Positions 55,601 to 63,495 of a DNA stretch of 64,000 bases are shown here, one piece after another. The translations under genes and the position numbers were made by a program. The notes under the pieces were generated by a model, which worked only from the letters and a program-made list of their open reading frames with translations, ran no database searches and had not been told where the DNA came from. The DNA is taken from NCBI RefSeq assembly GCF_033954455.1, contig NZ_CP121473.1:2280501-2344500 (forward strand). The letters are read 5' to 3'. Within the stretch, counting starts at the first letter, position 1, and each line of letters begins with the position of its first letter. The DNA is from Thiorhodovibrio litoralis (GTDB taxonomy: Bacteria; Pseudomonadota; Gammaproteobacteria; Chromatiales; Chromatiaceae).

Positions 55601-56356
55601 CTCGGCCAGCCCCTGGCCCGTCTGGTCGCGGGGGACGATGATCGGTCCCTGCCCGACACCCTGCGCGCGGATCTCGACGAGCAGGGACACGGTCAAACTG
55701 AGATCGACGCGCGCAGCAAGGACGGTGCGCCCTTTCCCGCCATGCTGTCACTCTCCTGCGTCAGCGATGCCGACGGCGAGGTCCAAAACCATATCGCCAG
55801 TGTTGCTGATATCAGCGCGCTCAAGGCGCACGCGGCCGACCTCGAGCGTCTCGCGCATCACGATGCCCTCACTGGCCTGCCCAACCGCCGTCTGTTGCTC
55901 GATCGGCTCGCGCAGGCCATCGCCCTGGCCGATCGCACCGGCGGGTCGCTCGCGGTCTGCTATCTCGACCTCGATGGCTTCAAGCCGATCAACGACCGCC
56001 ATGGCCACGAGGTTGGGGATCAATACCTGATCGCGGTCGGCGGGATGCTGCAAGCCAACTTACGCCGGCACGATTCGGTGGCGCGCATCGGCGGTGATGA
56101 ATTCGTCTTGATGCTCACAGAACTTCAGCGCCCCGAAGAAGACTGCTCCGCGCAGCTTGATCGCATCCTGGCCGCCATCCATGAACCGGTGATTTTGGAC
56201 GGCATTCGCCATCAGGTCGCTGCCAGCATCGGCGTGACCCTCTATCCCGGCGATCACGCCGACGCCGACGACCTGCTGGACCATGCCGACCAGGCCATGT
56301 ACCGCGCCAAACAGTCCGGCGGGTGCTGTTATCGGATCTATCAATCGGAGCGGTAA
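52655..56356 (+). CDS. Multi-PAS diguanylate cyclase
   Basis: A 1,233-residue signalling protein. About seven PAS domains and one degenerate GAF-like domain (about 130-295) precede a GGDEF domain (about 1060-1233). The active site is intact (ARIGGDEFVLML near residue 1145), and RRHD five residues earlier is a product-inhibition I-site. There is no EAL domain and no membrane segment, so it should make c-di-GMP in the cytoplasm. The start is TTG with AAGGGA about eight bases upstream. Residues about 562-852 (54340-55210) are much more AT-rich than the rest: 23-24 G+C per 60 bases against 43 per 60 nearby, suggesting that two or three PAS domains came from another genome. Confidence 0.83.
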   Translation: MTSINAIFSERSGAERAAWLDALFNRAPIGLVVTVDRVLTEVNDYFCTLIGYQRSELIGQSTRILYPSDDDYRRAGEVIYQQLRHQPEVRIETAMRRKHGQILNVTFSVTLVDPDRPELGAISTQLDVTEQRRFEQLLQARIALSLHAARGEHRDLVARVLTDALALTQSATARLDVSSLDQAALACTALATQGEGGYEFSIEGPPGCPWGEEPLPPGKTRSVGGGHWTAGVTGKEPPNLLRGSRLDFSALSQTSGAPDVRLTVSGRAGSFTPTDRATLEQLASMAQDAIGTLQARSALQISERRAQLALEAARDGMWDWDVPSGRISVNDAYFAMLGEGNAGGHLMIAEWQSRIHPHDQPKLRQRVETLVSEAAFMEAEYRLRHADGGWCWVQSRAEIVERDAQGRARRVVGTHTDITRIKEAEREAVQARIKLEAALASMSDAVFISDMHGNLVHMNQAFATYHRFASLSECAERLDAYPDILEVSRLDGTRVPLSQWAVPRALRGETAVDQRYRLRRKDTGDTWVGSYKLGPIRDADGRVVGAVVTCRDITEQHAAEQALRISEERHRLFYNPVFGGSIIHDKGHVLDCSKGITNVTGYSYNELIGMNGLLLIAPDWREFVKEKIASGFEKAYEAESIRKDGSIFPVRLHAAATHYDGKPARVVEFRDITETKKIERALKKSENLLRNVIDSSVDYIFAKDTHLRTILCNVRFAQSVNAKPSDLVGKTDIENGWDADLVKGNSDKGIKGYEKDDLEALNGNIVRITETARIAGQTLLLDTVKIPLKDENHQIFGVLGISRDVTAQKRAEQCLKASEEQFRTLVNSSPFPVVIVDTKNEKIQYWSDSAEELFGHRPQTPAEWFALAYPDPDYRQAVIERSTPYLERAQQTTTAVNTGEYEIRCRDGAVKICEIYAQSIPGHMVLINHDITERKQAERQQRLAASVFAHSLNGVVIADPEMRILDANRTYCELTGFTKAELLGQPLARLVAGDDDRSLPDTLRADLDEQGHGQTEIDARSKDGAPFPAMLSLSCVSDADGEVQNHIASVADISALKAHAADLERLAHHDALTGLPNRRLLLDRLAQAIALADRTGGSLAVCYLDLDGFKPINDRHGHEVGDQYLIAVGGMLQANLRRHDSVARIGGDEFVLMLTELQRPEEDCSAQLDRILAAIHEPVILDGIRHQVAASIGVTLYPGDHADADDLLDHADQAMYRAKQSGGCCYRIYQSER

Positions 56357-56839
56357 TAGGCATTGCGGGCATGCGCCATCTTCGGCGACCGAGTCACAGG
56401 GCCGCGCCATTCGACGAGTCGGCCAGAACGACCGAGAAGACCGGGTTGGATGCGCTGAGCTTTAGAGGGTCTAGAGATTGAGCAGTGACCGGCGAGTGGC
56501 CCCACTTCCTGAATGTCTGGAGCTGGCCGGTAAGCGACCAGAAACGCTGGCAGCATACATTCGGAAAAATCGCGAGTACTGCTTTTCTTAGGCCTGGGGA
56601 CGGTTGCCGACCCGGAGGAGACCTCGGCCCTGCAAGCAACGGCGGTGGCAATGCGCTCCAAAGCAGACATTTGCGAGCATCATCGCCTTCGTCACTGATG
56701 TCGATCCCATCGAGCGGATTCTTACCCACATCGGTGAGCGGCCATGCCCACTATGGATCACTCCCCTTTTCAGGATTTCGTCCGAACAGCGTCGGAACTC
56801 GCAGCGGATAAAGCGACCGCAATTTTCTTTGTGGCACCG
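56357..56839. other. Intergenic region with degenerate repeat copy B
   Basis: About 480 bases after the cyclase gene. At 56523-56625 it holds the second copy of the degenerate repeat. No gene with a recognisable product was found. Confidence 0.4.
56523..56625 (+). repeat. Degenerate dispersed repeat, copy B
   Basis: Matches 48041-48140: GGCCGGtAAGCG, AATCGCGAG and the shared 20-mer CTGGGGACGGTTGCCGACCC at 56594-56613, same order and spacing. One frame reads LAGKRPETLAAYIRKNREYC then stops. Confidence 0.5.
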
Positions 56840-57332
56840 CTATCGCAGCAATGATCCAATCCTGCGCTGCCCGCCGTGAATGAGTAGAGAGCGGGCGGTG
56901 TCGCCGTGTTTTGTCTTGATGCCCGGATCGGCGCCGCTTGCCAGCAATGCGCTGACGGTGTCCTGCTTGCCTACCCAAGCGGCGAACATCAGCGCTGTCC
57001 AGCCATTGTGCGCCTGGGCGTTGATTCCGATGCCCTGTTCCAGCAAAACTCTGAGTAGCCTGGGTGACCTTTTTCCGCTGCATGTGAAGGGCGTAGCGCC
57101 TGTCGCGATCGATCTGGTTCAGGCGGGCGCTGCTGGCGATCACCAGCGCCGTCGAGTCATCGCGTCCTTGCATGGCGGCGATCATCAGGGCGCTCCAGCC
57201 ATATTCGTCCTGAATATTGAAAGGCTGGCTTTTTAGACAGCATCTCAGATCGGCTCCGGCCTCAAGAACCATCTTGACCAGTTCGGCACCCCAAGCGCGG
57301 ACCTTTCCGGCTGGTTCCAGCTCAGTCCCCAC
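56840..57332 (-). pseudogene. Ankyrin-repeat protein, frameshifted
   Basis: Ankyrin repeats are visible in two frames. Upstream part: ELVKMVLEAGADL and IQDEYGWSALMIAAMQGRDD; downstream part after a slip near 57065: GINAQAHNGWTALMFAAWVG, DTVSALLASGADPGIKTKHG. A start at 57332 overlaps the stop of the anti-sigma gene, so it may have been the third gene of that operon. Ankyrin proteins bind other proteins; this one is probably no longer made whole. Confidence 0.65.
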
Positions 57333-57495
57333 CGGAGCGCAGGCGAATCGCGGCGCGCAGAAAGCCGATCTGCGTTCTGAAATTGCGGCAACCGCTGCAC
57401 ATCATCAGATGGAATCGCAGTGCGACCTGTTCGTGCCACCGCAGTGGACGGTCCAAATCCTCCGACATCAGGTGAGTGGCCTCTTTGCAGTTCAT
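57322..57495 (-). CDS. Zinc-finger (zf-HC2) anti-sigma factor
   Basis: A 57-residue protein, MNCKEATHLMSEDLDRPLRW followed by HLMMCSGCRNFRTQIGFLRA. The pattern C near residue 3, then H-x3-C-x2-C, is the zinc-binding anti-sigma domain; E-A-T-H-L-M-S-E-D-L-D is the typical first helix. There is no membrane segment, so it would act in the cytoplasm on the ECF sigma factor encoded 26 bases upstream. The pair is the usual sigma then anti-sigma order. Small size makes it easy to miss. Confidence 0.82.
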   Translation of the reverse strand: MNCKEATHLMSEDLDRPLRWHEQVALRFHLMMCSGCRNFRTQIGFLRAAIRLRSGGD

Positions 57496-57521
57496 CGTCG
57501 ATATGGCTCCGGCAGCATCGC

Positions 57522-58148
57522 TTAGCGGGTAAACCAGGTCTCATCGAGACACAGACGCAGGCTCATCCGCGCGCGGTGCAGGATGACCCAACAGTTGGAG
57601 GTGGTGATGGCGAGTTCCTGGCAGATCTCATCGGTCTCCAGTTCCAGGAACTCGCGCATCATGAACACCCGGGATGTGCGTTCGGGCAGATGATCGAGAC
57701 ACAGCTCAAATACACGCCAGAACTGCTTCTGCTCAAGTGAATCATCAGGGTTGGCCCAGCGGTGCGGCTTGTGCTCATTGGCCCAGAAACCGCGCCGATC
57801 AAACAAGTCGTTGTGGCCTTCGGTCTCTTCATCGCCGCTTCCGAGTTGCGAGATGGGGACTTCACGCTGGCGCAGGCGCAGTGCATCGATCACCTTGCGC
57901 TTGAGGATGGAAAAGACCCAGGTCTTGACGCTGGAACGATTGGCGAACGCATTGTGGCCCTTAAGAACGGCGATCAGCGTCTCCTGCACCACGTCTTCCG
58001 CCATGGCGGGATCGCGCAGTTGGATGCTCGCGAAGCGGACCAGGTCGGGGCGGTGCTCCCCGAAAAAGCCCTGAATCTGTTCGGGGACGTCCACAGATGG
58101 GTCGGCGGGCGGGTCAGCTTGCGTCATGATGGCATTGAGTTTGGTCAC
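57522..58148 (-). CDS. ECF-type RNA polymerase sigma factor
   Basis: A 208-residue sigma-70 factor with region 2 (LRDPAMAEDVVQETLIAVLK, then WVFSILKRKVIDALRLRQRE) and region 4 (LPERTSRVFMMREFLELETD, EICQELAITTSNCWVILHRA). The central insert rich in Asp/Glu is longer than usual. Its zinc anti-sigma gene follows at once. The neighbours DUF302 and HvfX/HvfC suggest a metal (copper) or redox stimulus, by inference. Start chosen at 58148; an internal ATG lies seven codons later. Confidence 0.87.
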   Translation of the reverse strand: MTKLNAIMTQADPPADPSVDVPEQIQGFFGEHRPDLVRFASIQLRDPAMAEDVVQETLIAVLKGHNAFANRSSVKTWVFSILKRKVIDALRLRQREVPISQLGSGDEETEGHNDLFDRRGFWANEHKPHRWANPDDSLEQKQFWRVFELCLDHLPERTSRVFMMREFLELETDEICQELAITTSNCWVILHRARMSLRLCLDETWFTR

Positions 58149-58353
58149 GATCTCGGTGCCTGAACGATAACATCATGGCGCAGCGGTTCGTCCGACTTCG
58201 ACCAATCGCCGTATCAAGCAGAAAGAGCGGCCGTCGTCAGGGGCAAGCGCCAATCACCAAGCTGGTGTTTTGCCGTGATCGCCGGAATATTCTGAAAGAC
58301 TGGCTATTTCTGCCAGTGCTGCGCGATTTTTTCACCACCGGAGAATGTCCCCC

Positions 58354-58827
58354 ATGAGAACAAAAATGCAATCAGACCTGACCAACCCCATGCTGCGATT
58401 CATCCTGCTACTGCTGTTGTTCGCTCCCCTGGCTGCACTGGCCGGCGACGACACCCTGAGCCGGCGGGTCAGCCCCTATTCGGTCAGCGATACCGTTGAT
58501 CGACTGGAAGCCGTGTTGCGCGAGAAGGGCGTCACCATCTTTGCCCGCATCGACCACAGCGCCGGGGCCAAGGATGTGGGGTTGACGCTGCGTCCTACCG
58601 AACTGCTGATCTTTGGCAATCCCAAGGCCGGCACCCCGCTGATGCAGGCGGCGCCCACCATTGGCCTTGACCTGCCACTGAAAGTGCTGGTCTGGGAGGA
58701 TGATCAGGGACAGGTTCAAGTGATCTGGAATACGCCGGCATACCTCATCGAAAGGCATGGCTTGGATGCTAGCTATACCAAAAATCTGGCCGCCGTTGAC
58801 GGGCTGATCGATGCGGCCCTGAAGTAG
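58354..58827 (+). CDS. Exported DUF302 protein
   Basis: A 157-residue protein with a signal peptide (FILLLLLFAPLAALAGDD) and a DUF302 domain: VSDTVDRLEAVLREKGVTIF, LRPTELLIFGNPKAGTPLMQ and PLKVLVWEDDQGQVQVIWN. DUF302 proteins are small periplasmic or cytoplasmic proteins linked to metal or redox stress, role not defined. Divergent from the sigma gene. ATG at 58354 was chosen because GGAG lies too near the ATG at 58345. Confidence 0.82.
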   Translation: MRTKMQSDLTNPMLRFILLLLLFAPLAALAGDDTLSRRVSPYSVSDTVDRLEAVLREKGVTIFARIDHSAGAKDVGLTLRPTELLIFGNPKAGTPLMQAAPTIGLDLPLKVLVWEDDQGQVQVIWNTPAYLIERHGLDASYTKNLAAVDGLIDAALK

Positions 58828-58854
58828 CTCGAGCCGACTGCGTGGTGCGGATGC

Positions 58855-59161
58855 TCATGGCGCCGCGCGGTCGGAAGGCGTCTTCAGGTTTGGGACTCGT
58901 GCAAACCGGGTCTTGATCCAGGCATCGACCGAGAGGTGCCCCGGCCCGGTGGCCGCCAGATAGAGCAGAATCGTCGCCCAGGTCCCATGCACCGGCCAGG
59001 CGTCCGGGTAGACCAGCAACTGAATGACGGCGGTCATTCCCAGCAACGCCAGCGCCGAGAAGCGGGTGCCCAGACCGATGAGCAGCAGCAGCGGAAACAG
59101 GTGCTCGGCGGTGGCTGCGGCATAGACGGCCAGCTCGGGCGAGATGAGCGGGAGGCTGTAC
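58855..59161 (-). pseudogene. HvfX/DoxX-family membrane protein, C-terminal fragment
   Basis: The last 100 residues of a DoxX-type membrane protein (AVYAAATAEHLFPLLLLIGL, LGMTAVIQLLVYPDAWPVHG, then WATILLYLAATGPGHLSVDA). The frame meets the transposon end at 59162; the first part lies at 63238-63485. The two flanks share the 6-bp duplication CTGTAC, and removing the transposon gives FLFREEY joined to SLPLISPE in frame. In Hvf operons this protein is named HvfX and assists copper-binding RiPP maturation. Confidence 0.83.
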
Positions 59162-59313
59162 TGAGCGTAATCACGATAATTGCGGGACCCATTTCCAAGC
59201 CATTTGAAGGACATGGAATGCGTGTGGGATCACGGGGGCCGTTACTGGCCGACAGCGGGAAGCCGGAATCGTGAACCACGCTCCCCCCCTGAGGGGGGAG
59301 AGACGCAGCGGGT

Positions 59314-60123
59314 TCAGTTGCCTCTAGCGCTCTGGCGAATGGCGCGAGCGAGGGTGTAGCGGGCATAGCGCTCGGCATCGGCTCCGCGACGCGGGGACGC
59401 GCGCTCGAGCAAGCGTTGGTAGACCGTGGTCGGTGCAAGGCCGGCCTCAAGAGCGCCGCAGACCCAGCCCCATTCGCGGGCAGATTCGGACGGATCACCG
59501 GTGGATAAGCGCGCCCGTGGAGCGCAGTTGACGACCGGCGGCGGAGCCGGAGCCATCGTTGGCAAGGCCGGAGTTGGATCCCAGACGCGCTCCTGCGGGC
59601 TTGGTCGCCGAAGGACATTGACCCACTCCCCGCCACGCTTGGCATTCTTCATCCCGGCGAGCCGACCGAGGTGCTCACCGGAGACCGAGCCCGGATCGGC
59701 GCCAACGCGCGGGATCAGCCAACGCTGCACATCACAGCGCTGCGCCTCATCGAGCGCGCGGGTCAGCCGTAGCCACAGGTGGCAGCCCCCGAGCGTCGAA
59801 GTCTGCACCACCAGGGCCGCATAGTGCCGAGCGATGCGCTGCGCCATCGGCCGTGCGACATCATCGAGAAACACCATTGGCCAGGGATAGCCGCGGGCTG
59901 GACGGATATAAATATCGGCCTGTTGGACATTGCGCGCTCTGGCCAGCCCCAACGGAAGCTGATCCAAAGAGCGATCATGGAACCACAGCATCGTCGCCTT
60001 GGCGGTGCGCACCGCCAAATCGGCACGCACGATGCCAGCGTCGTGCCATGCCTCAAGCATCACGGCGGTGTGTCTTGCCGCTGTCATGGCCTGGTGCGGG
60101 CGCTCAGCGCTCAAGCGGCTCAT
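59314..60123 (-). CDS. RepB-type primase-domain protein (copy 2)
   Basis: Identical in protein sequence to the copy 1 protein at 41148-41957. Asp in ADIYIRP, acidic pair in FLDD, His in GGCHLWLRL and the GRLAGMKNAK motif are kept. That both copies are intact and unchanged suggests the gene is under selection or recently duplicated. Confidence 0.65.
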   Translation of the reverse strand: MSRLSAERPHQAMTAARHTAVMLEAWHDAGIVRADLAVRTAKATMLWFHDRSLDQLPLGLARARNVQQADIYIRPARGYPWPMVFLDDVARPMAQRIARHYAALVVQTSTLGGCHLWLRLTRALDEAQRCDVQRWLIPRVGADPGSVSGEHLGRLAGMKNAKRGGEWVNVLRRPSPQERVWDPTPALPTMAPAPPPVVNCAPRARLSTGDPSESAREWGWVCGALEAGLAPTTVYQRLLERASPRRGADAERYARYTLARAIRQSARGN

Positions 60124-60974
60124 CAGGCGCCCGCCCTGGCACTCGGGCGTTGGCGGGCGTTGCCCGCCGCTGAACCAAACACCTCAAGGTAGAGTTGTTC
60201 ATCGAGCTGCGCGCGTTCGAGCCGAGCAGCCTGCGCCAGCAATTCTGCCGCCATGGTCGTAAGCACGCGATAATTGCCCAACGCATGCTCAGCGAGCGTC
60301 TTCATCAGCCCTGCGCTCATCAGACTCGCATTGCCGGCACTGTGTTGTAAATGCTCCAGGCAGGCGACCAGCGCCTCGCGACTGGCATACTCCATACTCA
60401 GGCGCGTACGGATACGACTGCCCAGCGGCAGCAACTCCTCACGGCGCAGCTTGGTCGCCAGGCGGCCATCGCCGGCCAGGATCACGCTCAACAACGTGCG
60501 CGAATCGAACTGCATGGAGGTCAGCAGACGCAGCTCATTGAGCACCGTCGGATGCATCTCCTGCGCCTCGTCGATGAGCAACACCGGGCGCAACAGCGTC
60601 GTCTCCAGATGCGCCAGCCAGCGCTCGCGCAGGATCTTGAAGCCACCCCAGCGGTTATGGGGCTTGAGGTCAACGGCGAACAGATCGCCCATCTCGCGGT
60701 AGAAGTCCGCCACCTTCGAGCTGGGATGCGTGAGCGCCCCAACGCTGATATCGGGCAGCTGGCGCAGACGCTCATCGAGCAGGCGCAGTACCGCACTCTT
60801 GCCGGTACCCGGATCACCTTGAATGAGCGCAAAACCGCCTTCGCGGATCAGGCTCTGCTCGATGCGCCAGCAAAACTGCTCCACCGGCGCGCTGCGATGC
60901 AGTGCCGCCGTCGGCAGCTCCGGGGAGAACGGATTGAACTTCAGTCCATAGAGGGCCAGCAGGGTCTTGTTCAT
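60123..60974 (-). CDS. ExeA/TniB-like AAA ATPase (copy 2)
   Basis: Same 283-residue protein as copy 1, with Walker A QGDPGTGKSAV and Walker B LLIDEAQEM. One silent base change was seen. Overlaps the transposase stop and the primase start. Confidence 0.85.
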   Translation of the reverse strand: MNKTLLALYGLKFNPFSPELPTAALHRSAPVEQFCWRIEQSLIREGGFALIQGDPGTGKSAVLRLLDERLRQLPDISVGALTHPSSKVADFYREMGDLFAVDLKPHNRWGGFKILRERWLAHLETTLLRPVLLIDEAQEMHPTVLNELRLLTSMQFDSRTLLSVILAGDGRLATKLRREELLPLGSRIRTRLSMEYASREALVACLEHLQHSAGNASLMSAGLMKTLAEHALGNYRVLTTMAAELLAQAARLERAQLDEQLYLEVFGSAAGNARQRPSARAGA

Positions 60975-62428
60975 CGACTGGATTCCAGGTCATCGTGTTT
61001 TGGCAGATAGGCCGGCGGCAGACCGGTGGCGGCATACTCGGCGAGCAAGTCGCGCAGCAACGGTGGCAGCGTCGTGGCGCGTTGTGATGGCGGTGGCGGT
61101 GCGCCGGCGGGCTCAAGGCGCCGACGCTGCCCGGAGGCATTGGCGGCTTTATCGAGGGGATAGAGGCGGCAGAGGATGGCGCCCGAGTGGGGATCAACCA
61201 CGTCCACAGCACTCAGATCCCAGCGGGCATAAGCGATATGCAGTTGCTCAAGGTGACGCAAGCGCGCCGGCACCTCGAAGCGCTTGCCCGCCAGGCTGAG
61301 CGTCCCATCGCTGCGGCGCTGACGGCGTTGGACGCGACAACGAAAAGCGGCGCGGACCTGCTCGCTGTCCGGACAGGGGCGCCCCACGTTGGGCGCATCG
61401 AGAAGACGCGCAAGCGGCGTGGCGGCGGTCTCACTGTGGACCTTGCGGTGGTACTCCTGCTCCACCCACGCCTGAGTGAGGGTGTTGAGCCGCTGCAGGC
61501 TCAGCTCCTCCAGCCCCTTAAGCATCGCCATCAGGCGGCCTTCCAGCGTGGCCCAGAAGCGCTCCTGCTTGGCGTTCTGATACGGGCTGTACGGCAGGGT
61601 CGGCTCATGGAGGATGCCCAGGGCGTGCAATCCGGCGGTGAACTCCTCGGCCTGCATTGCCGCGCCGTTATCGCTCATCAAGGCGCGCGGCAGCCCGCGC
61701 TTGTGCAACGCCTGCCCCAGGCCATGGACCAAGGTCTCGGTGGTCTCATCGAGGTACCACTGCAGATGGCAGATCAGGCGGGAGTGATCGTCAATGACCG
61801 CCAGCAGCAGGGGCTTGACCCAGACGCCACCCCGGGTGAGGACTTTGCGCGAGCCATGATGAAAGTCCAGATGCCACAAGGCATGGACATACTGGGCTTC
61901 ATAGCTGCGCACCTCGCAGGCCTCCAGGCGCCGCGCGGCCTGTTCAGCGCCCGGCGTCTTGCGCGCCGGGACACGCCGGCGGTGCAAGCCCGCGCGCTTC
62001 ATGAAGCGGCGCACGGTGGCATAGGAGGGCAGCGGCCCCAGGGTCTGATCGCCCGCGCACAAGGCGGCGAGGTTGTCGTAATGCAGCTGCACCGTCCAAC
62101 CGGGGTAGTCGCGGTACTGGGCTTGCACCGCATCCATCAGGCGCGGACTCAGCGCGCGCTGCTCCCCGGCATCGCTGCGCCGGCGCGGGCGCAGTGCCGC
62201 CACCGGGTCTTGGGCATCGCGTGCGAGGTAATACCAACGCTCCAAGGTGCCAAAGCTAAAACTGACCGCCCGCCCAGTCACCGGATGGCGCCATGACTTG
62301 GCCGCTAGCGCCTTCAGCCGCGCGCCCAGCGCGTTCGCCGGCGCAGGATCAGCCAATAAAGGACCAATAATGGCAAAGCGCAACCGCGCCCAACCATCGG
62401 GATCACCGAGGCCGTTGTCATCGGACAT
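60971..62428 (-). CDS. DDE transposase, rve/TniA-like (copy 2)
   Basis: 485 residues, differing from copy 1 at four places (Thr to Ala in DPVTALR, Glu to Asp in LMEAV, Glu to Gln in AGDETLG, Asn to Lys in SRNVLT); catalytic Asp188, Asp253 and Glu289 unchanged. Most base differences between the copies are silent and clustered in the first half of this gene. Confidence 0.88.
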   Translation of the reverse strand: MSDDNGLGDPDGWARLRFAIIGPLLADPAPANALGARLKALAAKSWRHPVTGRAVSFSFGTLERWYYLARDAQDPVAALRPRRRSDAGEQRALSPRLMDAVQAQYRDYPGWTVQLHYDNLAALCAGDQTLGPLPSYATVRRFMKRAGLHRRRVPARKTPGAEQAARRLEACEVRSYEAQYVHALWHLDFHHGSRKVLTRGGVWVKPLLLAVIDDHSRLICHLQWYLDETTETLVHGLGQALHKRGLPRALMSDNGAAMQAEEFTAGLHALGILHEPTLPYSPYQNAKQERFWATLEGRLMAMLKGLEELSLQRLNTLTQAWVEQEYHRKVHSETAATPLARLLDAPNVGRPCPDSEQVRAAFRCRVQRRQRRSDGTLSLAGKRFEVPARLRHLEQLHIAYARWDLSAVDVVDPHSGAILCRLYPLDKAANASGQRRRLEPAGAPPPPSQRATTLPPLLRDLLAEYAATGLPPAYLPKHDDLESSR

Positions 62429-62521
62429 TCGTCTTCACCTCCCAGTTGTTTCACACATCACCGGGAGTCTAGAAGGCGCCGCCCAGCGGCGCGATGAGGT
62501 CTTCTGCGGGTTGGCGTTGCC

Positions 62522-63091
62522 CTACAGCGAGCCTGTCGCTGTCGTGCTCGGGGCGATCAATATCAGCAGTTGCACGACGCGCTCGGACAACGCTTTTGCG
62601 CTCAATTTTTCCAGCAGGGATCCTGGCAGGTGCTCGGTGGCGATCGGCGGCATCAACAGACCAGCCAAGGATCGAAAGCAGCGGGTTTGCACAAACTGCT
62701 CACGCCACCAGTGCTGCCACCGCCGCAGGGTTTGGACGGTGACACCGAGCGTCTTGATCAAGCGCTGGCGACGCGATGCGCTCAGCCCGCAATGCAGGGC
62801 GGAAATCAGCACGACGATGACCCCGAGATAGACCTTGCGGCCCAGAAACCGAACGGAAGGCGGGGTGCTGCGCCGCCGGCACCCGTCCGCGGCACAGCAG
62901 AAACTCAGACGGCTCTGGTAGCTCTCATCCAAGACGCCACGCACAACACCTCGGGGCTTACGCGGATAACGGGCGCTGTGCAACGCACCACCGCAGTCAC
63001 AGCCGCCCGCGCGGACTTCCTCGGCAATCGACTCGTCGATCCGGGTGAGCAGGTGGTAAAAGTTCGTGTCGGCAAGAAAGGCGTGACACAC
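62522..63091 (-). CDS. Zinc-ribbon/HTH protein of the transposon (copy 2)
   Basis: 189 residues with the same CDCGG and CCAADGC zinc-ribbon cysteines as copy 1. A few replacements occur (Gln to His in NFYQLL, Asp to Cys in ALHDGL, Arg to Gln in SRRRRL, Leu to Ser at the end), so this is the most changed protein of the element. Confidence 0.65.
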   Translation of the reverse strand: MCHAFLADTNFYHLLTRIDESIAEEVRAGGCDCGGALHSARYPRKPRGVVRGVLDESYQSRLSFCCAADGCRRRSTPPSVRFLGRKVYLGVIVVLISALHCGLSASRRQRLIKTLGVTVQTLRRWQHWWREQFVQTRCFRSLAGLLMPPIATEHLPGSLLEKLSAKALSERVVQLLILIAPSTTATGSL

Positions 63092-63237
63092 TGGGACTGT
63101 CTCCTGGTTTTTGGCGAAATTCGGAGACAGCCCTCTCGGGCAACTTGCGTCAAGTTGTTTGAGGGGGTTTTTTGTTTTCCCTCACTGAATTTGCTCAGAA
63201 TCGCGGCCGATTCCCGCAAATAGTCTGCTCAGGCTCA

Positions 63238-63485
63238 CTGTACTCCTCGCGAAAGAGGAAGACCGCTGAATCCGATAGGCGCGGCCAACCCAGCTCGAAG
63301 GTGCCTGTCGTGATATCGATGGAGAGCCCCTCGATCTTGGTTTGGCCGGATCGCCAGAACACCCCAGCAATGGAGAAGCGCCCGAGCAAGGCGATCAGGC
63401 TGTGCGGAATGCGCTCCAGCAGCGGGATAGACACGGTGACGGCGGTGGCCAGACGGCTCGGGTGGGGCAGGGTATCAGCGTTCAT
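63238..63485 (-). pseudogene. HvfX/DoxX-family membrane protein, N-terminal fragment
   Basis: First 80 residues of the interrupted DoxX-type protein: LIALLGRFSIAGVFWRSGQT with the first helix and the conserved W-R-S-G-Q segment, then GWPRLSDSAVFLFREEY up to the transposon. The start is 10 bases after the HvfC stop, so both belonged to one operon. Function is lost unless the transposon excises. Confidence 0.83.
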
Positions 63486-63495
63486 GGGCAGGTCC

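Larger units (their letters stand above)
59162..63237 (-). mobile_element. Primase-carrying DDE/AAA transposon, copy 2 (4,076 bp)
   Basis: Same length and gene order as copy 1, same orientation. A clean 6-bp duplication CTGTAC flanks it (59156-59161 and 63238-63243), proving insertion into the DoxX-type gene and fixing the ends at TGAGC/GCTCA. All four genes are complete, so it may be active. Compared with copy 1, the left 2.4 kb differ by only about two bases, while the transposase 5' half and zinc-ribbon part differ by more than thirty. Confidence 0.93.
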
